The notes: generated by a model from the letters alone, not told the origin. A DNA stretch of 6,305 bases from Acidaminococcaceae bacterium UBA2453 (GCA_002342505.1 DDQB01000007.1:262-6566), one strand, 5' to 3'; positions 1-4,844 are shown, counted from the stretch's first letter. Made by a program: numbers and translations.

Positions 1-51
1 GTTGAAGGCAGCCGCGGCGAACAGGCAGCTAACGTTGTTCCTGTAAAATAA
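1..51 (+). CDS. Cold-shock protein (CspA/CspB family), C-terminal end only
   Basis: The first 17 codons read in frame 1 give VEGSRGEQAANVVPVK followed by a TAA stop. This matches the C-terminal strand of bacterial cold-shock domain proteins, whose usual ending is EGxRGPQAANV plus a few residues. Such proteins are about 65-70 aa single-stranded nucleic acid chaperones that melt RNA structure in the cytoplasm, so roughly 50 residues, including the RNP1 and RNP2 motifs, lie before the window. A strong intrinsic terminator begins 43 bp after the stop, so the gene probably ends its transcription unit here. Only the tail is visible, so the particular csp paralogue cannot be named. Confidence 0.82.
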   Translation, partial: VEGSRGEQAANVVPVK

Positions 52-94
52 ACTATCCTTACTGATTGATCGGCAAGATCCTTTCGCATGAACC

Positions 95-128
95 AAAGGG
101 CATTTCCTGAAATGGAAGTGCCCTTTTT
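95..128 (+). terminator. Intrinsic terminator of the cold-shock gene
   Basis: AAAGGGCATTTCC (95-107) pairs with GGAAGTGCCCTTT (114-126) around a 6-nt loop. The 13-bp stem contains one G-T wobble. The distal arm runs directly into a run of five T (124-128). This is a textbook Rho-independent terminator on the plus strand, and it separates the cold-shock gene from the lipase leader. Confidence 0.88.
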
Positions 129-129
129 A

Positions 130-264
130 GTATGAAAGCATGTCTTCCTTCGACGGTGAAAGTTCACAAGGGGCGTAGCTGCCGTGGAGCCGAACCGGTA
201 AGGGGAGTTAGATCCGGAACCGCCTGTTGCGCAGGTGAAATAATTTAAGTGGGAAAAGGTAAAG
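130..264 (+). promoter_or_regulatory. Candidate structured 5' leader of the lipase gene (unrecognised RNA)
   Basis: This GC-rich stretch lies between the cold-shock terminator and the lipase start and can fold into several local hairpins. GTGA-AAGT-TCAC lies at 157-167, with ACGG (153-156) able to enclose it by pairing with CCGT (182-185). GGC-GTAGCT-GCC lies at 172-183 and CCTG-TTGCG-CAGG at 223-235. CCGG occurs at 195-198 and again at 213-216, flanking a purine-rich AAGGGGAGTTAGA segment. I compared it by eye with the consensus cores of cobalamin, Mn (yybP-ykoY), c-di-AMP, TPP, SAM, ZTP and T-box leaders. Fragments resemble the cobalamin and Mn classes, but the required conserved cores are missing, so I do not assign a class. 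A weak -10-like TAGTAT at 128-133 could start the transcript near 140. The lipase ribosome binding site is AAAAGG at 253-258. Confidence 0.3.
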
Positions 265-1773
265 ATGAAAAAGTTTCTGATTTTCTGTGCGGCAGTCTTG
301 GCGGCCTGCGCTGTATGCATGCCGGCCTTTGCCGAAATTCCGTTGGGCAGTGTTTCCTTTTCGGAGAGTGATACGGAAAAGACGCGGGGCATTAAAAAGG
401 ATTATAATAAAGCGTATCTGACGTATTTTTCGGTGATTGCTTCTTCTGCGGCGTATGCGCCAAAAGGGGAAGGAGCAGCGTATCTGAAAAACTACGGCTG
501 GGATATTTCTGTGCAGCAGGCATCGCGGGACAAGTGGGATGTGCATTTCATCCAGGCAAAGAACCATATGTCCGACGGAACGAATTTATATCTCCTTTCC
601 TTCCGGGGCAGCGTGAATAAAAAAGACTGGACGGCCGATCTGACGGCCGGACAGGTGATTTATGGCGGAAAGACATTGGAAGAATCGGAAAAAATTGCAA
701 AGGGAAAAGCGGAAAGAACAGAGGACATGGATGCAGCCGTTTTGAAAAAGGCTGCAAAAAAGCAAAATAAGTCGCCGGAAAAAGAGGTTGACGAGAATGC
801 GGAAAATAAAAACCTGCCGAAAGTTCACAAAGGCTTTAACGTATATGCGGATGCGGTGCTGCATCATCTGCTGGACGACGGTAAAAGTGAGTTTCTGAAG
901 CAGTTCCGGGCAGACCGTAATGCCCGCCTGCTGCTTACAGGACACAGTCTGGGCGGGGCGGTGGCGACGCTGGTGGGGCAGCGCCTGATAGACTACGGAT
1001 TCGATCCGCAACGGTTACAGGTCATAACCTTTGGCGCGCCTGCTGTTGCCAATAAGCCGTTTAAGCAGAAGTATGGGAACCGTATGAACCTGATCCGCGT
1101 CACCAATACGGCGGACCCCATTCCCCTTACGTTACAGGCGTTGTTGCGTACTTATAAGCAGTTCGGGGAAGAAGTCCGTTTCCGGATTCCCGGCACGACC
1201 AGCAATATGACCCATATTATGAATCTGTATCTGGATGCGGGCCTGCGCAATTATTATCAGGCTTTGGATAAGGGAGTAAAGCAGGGTGCGCTGCAGGACT
1301 GGCCTGATCTTCTTTTGAGCGAAAGCGGAAAACCGCTGGTCCTTATCTGCGTAAAAGAAGGTAAGGAAGATAAAAAGAAAAAAACGGAACCCATGGCGAT
1401 GCTGCAGCGGTTTATGCTGAATGAATACAAGGCCTTGTTCCCGAATTACAGCGTTTATTATACGGACGATCCGTGGAAAGAAATGGAGGCCCGGCAGGCA
1501 GATTATCTGCTGGTGCTGGAGTTTGACGCAAATCCCAGCCGGGAAGACAGAAGCTGGTTCTTAACGTTATCGCAGACACTGTCGGATAAGGATGGCGTGA
1601 TTGCGGCCGGCAGCGTGGCAAGGCGGACGTCTCCGGAAGCAGGTAACATTCGCGCCGCCATGAAAGCAGTGCGGCTGCAGCGGGAGGAACTGCTGAAGCA
1701 GACAGACTGGTTACGGCCGGGTTCGGTGCAGGTTCCGGGAAAATTCACGGAAGCCGAGGCTGCCAACAGATAA
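265..1773 (+). CDS. Exported class 3 lipase (alpha/beta hydrolase) with unassigned C-terminal domain
   Basis: This 502-aa protein is a probable secreted or surface-anchored acylglycerol/phospholipid hydrolase of the Lipase_3 family. Residues 1-23 form an export signal: KK, a hydrophobic stretch, then AFA before Glu24. The same signal contains LAAC at 12-15, a plausible lipobox, so lipid anchoring at Cys15 is an alternative. The fold's landmarks occur in order: oxyanion-hole FRGS (113-116), the KVHKGF strand near residue 188, nucleophile elbow GHSLGG with Ser228, ITFGAP after it, Asp284 in NTADPIP as the likely acid, and His317 in MTHIMNLYLDAG as the likely base. Between the FRGS strand and KVHKGF lies an insertion of roughly 50 residues very rich in Lys and Glu, where many lipases carry a lid. 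Residues after about 350 form a second region of about 150 aa that I cannot name. The start is supported by AAAAGG 6 nt upstream. The gene stands alone: a terminator precedes it and a new promoter follows. The substrate is unknown. Confidence 0.85.
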   Translation: MKKFLIFCAAVLAACAVCMPAFAEIPLGSVSFSESDTEKTRGIKKDYNKAYLTYFSVIASSAAYAPKGEGAAYLKNYGWDISVQQASRDKWDVHFIQAKNHMSDGTNLYLLSFRGSVNKKDWTADLTAGQVIYGGKTLEESEKIAKGKAERTEDMDAAVLKKAAKKQNKSPEKEVDENAENKNLPKVHKGFNVYADAVLHHLLDDGKSEFLKQFRADRNARLLLTGHSLGGAVATLVGQRLIDYGFDPQRLQVITFGAPAVANKPFKQKYGNRMNLIRVTNTADPIPLTLQALLRTYKQFGEEVRFRIPGTTSNMTHIMNLYLDAGLRNYYQALDKGVKQGALQDWPDLLLSESGKPLVLICVKEGKEDKKKKTEPMAMLQRFMLNEYKALFPNYSVYYTDDPWKEMEARQADYLLVLEFDANPSREDRSWFLTLSQTLSDKDGVIAAGSVARRTSPEAGNIRAAMKAVRLQREELLKQTDWLRPGSVQVPGKFTEAEAANR

Positions 1774-1785
1774 AAGCTGTTGGCA
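1761..1785 (+). other. Perfect 9-bp hairpin spanning the lipase stop codon
   Basis: TGCCAACAG (1761-1769) pairs perfectly with CTGTTGGCA (1777-1785), placing the TAA stop (1771-1773) in the 7-nt loop. The sequence after the stem is AAAGTAAAG, so there is no T tract on the plus strand, and no T tract follows on the minus strand either. It is therefore not a standard intrinsic terminator. It may protect the mRNA 3' end or affect termination of translation. Confidence 0.5.
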
Positions 1786-1823
1786 AAAGTAAAGCGTGCA
1801 GATCGATTTGAATTGGCGCAGCA

Positions 1824-1845
1824 TACGGATATTCCGTAATTTATT
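1824..1845 (+). terminator. Weak terminator-like hairpin after the lipase gene
   Basis: TACGGA (1824-1829) pairs with TCCGTA (1833-1838) around a 3-nt TAT loop, followed by ATTTATT. The stem is short and the T tract is interrupted. It is the only candidate intrinsic terminator between the lipase stop and the next gene, so termination here is possible but not assured. It abuts the -35 box of the next promoter. Confidence 0.25.
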
Positions 1846-1874
1846 AGACAGAGTTGCGGATTATAGTGTATAAT
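1845..1874 (+). promoter_or_regulatory. Sigma-A type promoter of the superoxide reductase gene
   Basis: The -35 box TAGACA (1845-1850, five of six matches to TTGACA) and a perfect -10 box TATAAT (1869-1874) are separated by 18 bp. Transcription would begin near 1881, giving a leader of about 45 nt that ends in the ribosome binding site AAGGAGG (1912-1918), 7 nt before the ATG. I see no clear PerR- or Fur-type palindrome overlapping these boxes. Confidence 0.7.
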
Positions 1875-1925
1875 AAAATATCTAAGGATCACTGATTCAT
1901 TTATCAAATTTAAGGAGGGAACGAC

Positions 1926-2306
1926 ATGGATTCAAGGTTTTACAGCTGCCGTAAATGCGGCGTGATCGTCGGACTGGTAGAAGGCTCTCTGGAAGGCGTG
2001 AAGTGCGACGGGGAACCGATGGAAATGATGCGTGCCAACAGTGTGGACGCGTCCCGTGAAAAACATGTGCCGGTCGTAACGGTAGCGGATGCGATCGTAA
2101 CGGTAAAAATCGGCAGTGCGGAACATCCCATGACAGCAGCCCATCACATCAGCTGGATCTATCTGCAGACCCAGAAGGGCGGTCAGCGTCGCGCTCTCAC
2201 CATTGATGATAAACCGGAAGCAAAATTTGCTTTGGTAGACGGCGACAAACCCGTAGCTGTGTATGCGTACTGCAATCTGCACGGGCTGTGGGTAACAGAA
2301 CTGTAA
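1926..2306 (+). CDS. Desulfoferrodoxin-family superoxide reductase with a three-cysteine desulforedoxin site
   Basis: This 126-aa cytoplasmic non-heme iron protein reduces superoxide to hydrogen peroxide without releasing oxygen, the usual superoxide defence of strict anaerobes. The length matches desulfoferrodoxin. The C-terminal neelaredoxin-like domain is intact: EKHVP gives Glu45, Lys46 and ligand His47; HPMTAAH gives ligands His67 and His73; CNLHGLW gives ligands Cys116 and His119. Together these form the Fe(His)4Cys active site with its usual Glu/Lys pair. The N-terminal desulforedoxin domain (about 1-36) should be C-x2-C-x15-C-C. Here Cys8, Cys11 and Cys27 are present, but the fourth position is Asp28, so the FeCys4 centre is incomplete. 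The start is fixed by AAGGAGG 7 nt upstream. It has its own promoter and ends in a strong terminator. Its electron donor (often rubredoxin) is not encoded here. Common gene names are dfx and sorA, but I leave the symbol empty because the class is intermediate. Confidence 0.93.
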   Translation: MDSRFYSCRKCGVIVGLVEGSLEGVKCDGEPMEMMRANSVDASREKHVPVVTVADAIVTVKIGSAEHPMTAAHHISWIYLQTQKGGQRRALTIDDKPEAKFALVDGDKPVAVYAYCNLHGLWVTEL

Positions 2307-2315
2307 TCATTTTGT

Positions 2316-2401
2316 AAAAAAAACTAAAGCGGCTGGAAAAATACATTGCAAAACATCGTGAACGGATTTGCTTATGTATTTTTCCAGCCGCTTTAATTTT
2401 T
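2316..2401. terminator. Long bidirectional terminator between the superoxide reductase and ABC-F genes
   Basis: A perfect 22-bp stem is formed by 2325-2346 and 2374-2395, starting TAAAGCGGCTGG and ending CCAGCCGCTTTA. The 27-nt loop can add GCAAA (2348-2352) pairing with TTTGC (2367-2371). On the plus strand the stem is followed by ATTTTTC (2396-2402). On the minus strand it is followed by one G and then eight T (complement of A 2316-2323). It therefore serves both convergent genes, the downstream signal for the minus-strand ABC-F gene being the stronger. The stem is unusually long for a terminator. Confidence 0.9.
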
Positions 2402-2434
2402 CTGTAAATATTTCGTTTTGTTTTGCTTCTTAAC

Positions 2435-2462
2435 AATTGTATATATAATTATATATACAATT
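2435..2462. repeat. Perfect 28-bp A+T palindrome at the ABC-F stop codon
   Basis: Positions 2435-2462 equal their own reverse complement exactly. The arms begin AATTGTATATATAA and the only G-C pairs are at 2439 and 2458. The palindrome includes two of the three bases of the ABC-F stop codon (2461-2463 on the minus strand) and lies 39 bp from the bidirectional terminator stem. Neither side has the T tract of an intrinsic terminator. As RNA it would form a weak all-AU hairpin, and as DNA it is a candidate for cruciform extrusion or for binding a dimeric protein. Confidence 0.85.
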
Positions 2463-4017
2463 ATATAATCTTCGTGGTCCAGTCTTCTATGTTCCAGACT
2501 TCGTCTACCCAGTCTTCATAAAAGTCCGGTTCATGGGAAACCAGCAGAACGGAGCCCTTAAATTCCATGACTGCTTTTTTCAGTTCTTCTTTGGCCTCCA
2601 CATCCAGATGGTTGGTCGGTTCGTCCAATACCAGCCAGTTGACTTCTTTTAACATCAGTTTGCATAAACGTACTTTGGCTGCTTCACCCCCGCTGAGCAC
2701 AAACACTTTTGTTGTGATATGTTCCGTGGTGAGGCCGCAGTTTGCCAGAGCACCGCGCACTTCCGCGTTGGTCATGCCGGGGTATTCATCCCACACGTCT
2801 TCCAGCGCGGTCTTTTCATTTTTGATCCGTTCTTCCTGTTCAAAGTAACCGGGCTGCAGGAAATCTCCCTGCCGGATGGCGCCGGAAAAAGGCGGGATCA
2901 GTCCCAGGATCGTTTTCAGCAGTGTTGTTTTGCCTAACCCGTTGACGCCACGGACGGCAACCTTCTTGTTGCGTTCCAGTTTAAAAGTGACCGGACGGGT
3001 AAGGGCGCTGTCATAACCCAGCACCAGGTCTTCCGCTTCTGCCAGAAAGCGGCCGGGGGTCCTTCCAGGTTTGAAGTGAAAATGCGGGTGAGGACGTTCC
3101 GTGGGTTTTTCGATCATTTCCATTTTGTCCAGCTGCCGCTGACGGCTTCGGGCCATACCTGTGGTGGCGACGCGGGCCTTGTTCCGGGCGATAAAATCTT
3201 CCAGCTTGGCCACTTCCTGCTGCTGCCGCACATAGGCGGCTTCCATCTGAGCCTTGTGGATCTGGTACAATTCCTGGAATTTATCGTAATTTCCTGTGTA
3301 TCGCGTCAGATGGCAGTCTTCCAGATGATAGATCACATTGGCCACGTCATTTAAGAATGGAACATCATGGGATATCAGGATGAAAGCATTTTCGTAATTC
3401 TGCAGGAAACGGGTGAGCCAGCGGATATGTTCCACATCCAGATAGTTGGTGGGTTCGTCCAGCAGCAGGATATCGGAATCCTGTAATAGCAGTTTGGCCA
3501 ATAACACCTTGCTGCGCTGCCCGCCGGAAAGCTCCGCCACATCCTTGTCCAGCCCGATATCCCCCAGGCCCAGGCCATTGGCAAAATCTTCGATCTGGCT
3601 GTCCAGAGAATAAAACCCGCTGTGTTCCAGCCGGCTTTGGATCTCGCCTACGCGGGCCAGCATCTTGTTCATGGTATCTTCGTCCGCATCCGCCATTTTG
3701 TCATACAGATCCAGCATTTCCTGCTCTGCTTTAAAATCTTCATTGAACGCAGTGCGCAGGATATCACGGATTGTCTTTCCGCTTTCCAGGCTGCTCTGCT
3801 GGTCCAGGTAGCCTACCTTCACCTTTCCGGGCCAGGCGATCTGGCCGTCGTCCGGTAACAGATTGTTGGTGATCAGGTTAAAGAAGGTAGATTTGCCTTC
3901 CCCGTTGGCGCCTACCAGACCGATGTGCTCTCCTTTTTCCAATTTAAAAGAAACATCTTTCAGAATCTGGCGTCCGCCGAAAGAATGACTGACATGACTG
4001 ACAGTTAAAAAGCTCAT
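2461..4017 (-). CDS. ABC-F family ATPase (translation factor / ribosome-associated), two nucleotide-binding domains
   Basis: This 518-aa soluble protein has two ABC ATPase domains in one chain and no membrane segments, which defines the ABC-F class. These proteins bind the ribosomal E site and help restart stalled or antibiotic-blocked ribosomes. Domain 1 shows Walker A GANGEGKST (36-44), signature LSGGQ (163-167) and Walker B ILLLDE with catalytic Glu188. Domain 2 shows Walker A GVNGLGKTT (357-365), signature LSGGE (441-445) and Walker B ending in Glu466. The segment between them (about 240-330) is charged and helical, including VRQQQEVAKLEDFIARNKARV, as expected for the tRNA-interacting linker. 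The length fits housekeeping Firmicutes ABC-F proteins rather than the EttA or Uup types. Nothing shows that it confers drug resistance. The ATG is preceded by AGGAG 7 nt upstream. The gene is divergent from the YhcH-family gene and convergent with the superoxide reductase gene. Confidence 0.94.
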   Translation of the reverse strand: MSFLTVSHVSHSFGGRQILKDVSFKLEKGEHIGLVGANGEGKSTFFNLITNNLLPDDGQIAWPGKVKVGYLDQQSSLESGKTIRDILRTAFNEDFKAEQEMLDLYDKMADADEDTMNKMLARVGEIQSRLEHSGFYSLDSQIEDFANGLGLGDIGLDKDVAELSGGQRSKVLLAKLLLQDSDILLLDEPTNYLDVEHIRWLTRFLQNYENAFILISHDVPFLNDVANVIYHLEDCHLTRYTGNYDKFQELYQIHKAQMEAAYVRQQQEVAKLEDFIARNKARVATTGMARSRQRQLDKMEMIEKPTERPHPHFHFKPGRTPGRFLAEAEDLVLGYDSALTRPVTFKLERNKKVAVRGVNGLGKTTLLKTILGLIPPFSGAIRQGDFLQPGYFEQEERIKNEKTALEDVWDEYPGMTNAEVRGALANCGLTTEHITTKVFVLSGGEAAKVRLCKLMLKEVNWLVLDEPTNHLDVEAKEELKKAVMEFKGSVLLVSHEPDFYEDWVDEVWNIEDWTTKII

Positions 4018-4067
4018 GATCTTTCTCCTGCTTAAGTGATAAAATAAATATTAACTCTTTCGTTTGC

Positions 4068-4092
4068 AGTGCAACATGCATTGTAATGCACT
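4068..4092. promoter_or_regulatory. Nested inverted repeats in the divergent intergenic region (operator candidate)
   Basis: AGTGCA (4068-4073) and TGCACT (4087-4092) form an outer inverted repeat. Inside it TGCATT-GT-AATGCA (4077-4090) is a perfect 6-2-6 inverted repeat. The site lies 51-75 bp upstream of the ABC-F start, where that gene's promoter should be; on the minus strand TTGCAC (4076-4071) could act as a -35 box followed by A+T-rich sequence. A protein bound here could affect the ABC-F gene. The same AATGCATT core recurs after the YhcH-family gene at 4675-4686. Confidence 0.35.
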
Positions 4093-4123
4093 TTTCATTT
4101 TCAAAAAATATATGCCTATTCTA

Positions 4124-4135
4124 CCTTATATAAGG
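4124..4135. repeat. 12-bp perfect palindrome CCTTATATAAGG
   Basis: CCTTATATAAGG is its own reverse complement and lies between the divergent ABC-F and YhcH-family genes, just upstream of the latter's likely promoter. The overlapping AAGGAGG (4132-4138) resembles a ribosome binding site, but it is followed only by a TTG-started frame of seven codons. An operator role is possible and untested. Confidence 0.3.
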
Positions 4136-4140
4136 AGGTT

Positions 4141-4167
4141 TTGTACAGAGGATTTTTGTGGTAAAAT
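4141..4167 (+). promoter_or_regulatory. Extended -10 promoter of the YhcH-family gene
   Basis: TGTGGTAAAATAA (4157-4169) contains the TRTG extension followed by a -10 box TAAAAT (4162-4167). The best -35 candidate, TTGTAC (4141-4146), is at a short 15-bp spacing, so the extended -10 is probably the main determinant. Almost the same 13-mer occurs in both tRNA promoters. Transcription would start near 4174, giving a leader of about 30 nt. Confidence 0.5.
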
Positions 4168-4204
4168 AAATAACAACTTAATTATTTTACTGGGAGGTTA
4201 TGAT

Positions 4205-4672
4205 ATGATTACCGGAAACAAAAAAGATATTGCAAAAATTTTACCATATGTATCGGAACGGCTGGGCGTTGCCCTTCAGTACCTTGCGGAAACGGATTTC
4301 AGCAAAATAGAAAATGGGGAGTACCATCTGGACGGGGACAAAGTCTTTGCGCGGGTAGACCGTTACGTTACCGAACCGAAAGACCGAAAGAAACCGGAAA
4401 GCCACATTAAGTACATTGACGTTCAGTATCTGGGCGAGGGGACGGAAAAAATTTATTACGCGGCAAAATCGGAAGCGCATAAGGTAATAGAAGATTACGC
4501 GGCGGAACGGGATCTTTTATTTTACGCGGACGCGGGCGAAAAAGATGCGGTAACGATGGGAGACGGCGTCTTTACCATCTTCTTTCCCTGGGAACTGCAC
4601 CGGCCCGGCTGTCACGCGGTACACGGCGGCAGCGCTGTGCAGAAGATCGTAGTAAAAGTGCTGGCGGAATAA
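4205..4672 (+). CDS. YhcH/YjgK/YiaL family protein (DUF386, cupin-like)
   Basis: This 155-aa cytoplasmic protein belongs to the family of E. coli YhcH, YiaL and EbgC. These small cupin-like proteins are associated with sugar and sialic acid catabolism, and NanQ (YhcH) has been linked to sialic acid anomer conversion. Family features visible are the H-IKYIDVQY segment (67-75, usual form HrkYIDIqyv), a following EGTEKI, DLLFYAD (103-109), FFPWELHRPG (126-135) with its conserved His132 and Pro134, and a closing QKIVVKV strand (146-152). The length is typical. I chose ATG 4205 because GGGAGG (4192-4197) lies 7 nt upstream and homology starts with MITGNKKDI. The longer reading from TTG 4064 runs through the promoter and lacks family sequence. 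No sugar kinase, lyase or transporter is adjacent, so its substrate cannot be deduced from context. Confidence 0.9.
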   Translation: MITGNKKDIAKILPYVSERLGVALQYLAETDFSKIENGEYHLDGDKVFARVDRYVTEPKDRKKPESHIKYIDVQYLGEGTEKIYYAAKSEAHKVIEDYAAERDLLFYADAGEKDAVTMGDGVFTIFFPWELHRPGCHAVHGGSAVQKIVVKVLAE

Positions 4673-4674
4673 GA

Positions 4675-4686
4675 GCAATGCATTGC
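4675..4686. repeat. 12-bp perfect palindrome GCAATGCATTGC after the YhcH-family gene
   Basis: GCAATGCATTGC is a perfect palindrome starting 3 bp after the stop codon. AATGC (4677-4681) may alternatively pair with GCATT (4691-4695), which is followed by TTC, but that would be only a feeble terminator. The core matches the inverted repeat upstream of the gene (4077-4090) and lies 24 bp before the first tRNA promoter. Confidence 0.4.
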
Positions 4687-4709
4687 ATCAGCATTTTCTG
4701 AAAAAGTAC

Positions 4710-4738
4710 TTGCCAAACAGGACAAAGTGTGGTAGTAT
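4710..4738 (+). promoter_or_regulatory. Distal tRNA-operon promoter P1
   Basis: TTGCCA (4710-4715) and TAGTAT (4733-4738) are separated by 17 bp, with a TGTG extension directly before the -10 box. No reading frame of note lies in the 70 bp between this promoter and the next. It probably adds to transcription of the tRNA cluster, although an undetected short transcript cannot be excluded. Confidence 0.7.
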
Positions 4739-4808
4739 AAGCTCCGTTGAGTTAAAGCGTCGTGAGTTGCCGGATTTCAGGATATGTTAAAAAAGTGTAA
4801 AAAAGCTA

Positions 4809-4837
4809 TTGACAAGGTCCTGTGATTGTGGTAATAT
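4809..4837 (+). promoter_or_regulatory. Proximal tRNA-operon promoter P2 (near-consensus)
   Basis: A perfect -35 box TTGACA (4809-4814), a 17-bp spacer and TAATAT (4832-4837) with TGTG immediately before it make this the strongest promoter in the window. Upstream runs of A resemble an UP element. Its -10 box lies 99 bp downstream of that of P1, a tandem arrangement common for stable-RNA operons. Transcription would start near 4844. Confidence 0.88.
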
Positions 4838-4844
4838 AACTTAC

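Noticed and set aside
130..264. Cobalamin riboswitch upstream of the lipase
   Set aside because: GGTGAAA and a loose GTTAGATCCGGAACCGCC resemblance to the B12 box are present, but the GCCACTG core and the intervening conserved segments are missing.
130..264. Remnant of a group II intron 3' region (GAGCCG, GGTGAAAG, GGTTC-like strings)
   Set aside because: The short strings are not in the right order or pairing, there is no domain V hairpin and no reverse transcriptase nearby.
586..1011. 141-aa minus-strand frame inside the lipase gene
   Set aside because: It is the antisense shadow of a convincing lipase gene, with no ribosome binding site or recognisable sequence.
3076..3354. Plus-strand frames inside the ABC-F gene
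   Set aside because: They are opposite-strand shadows of a gene with both complete ATPase domains; no promoter or family similarity is seen.
4064..4204. Longer N-terminus of the YhcH-family protein beginning at TTG 4064
   Set aside because: The extension crosses the likely promoter, has no ribosome binding site and lacks family sequence; ATG 4205 has GGGAGG at 7 nt and starts where the family starts.
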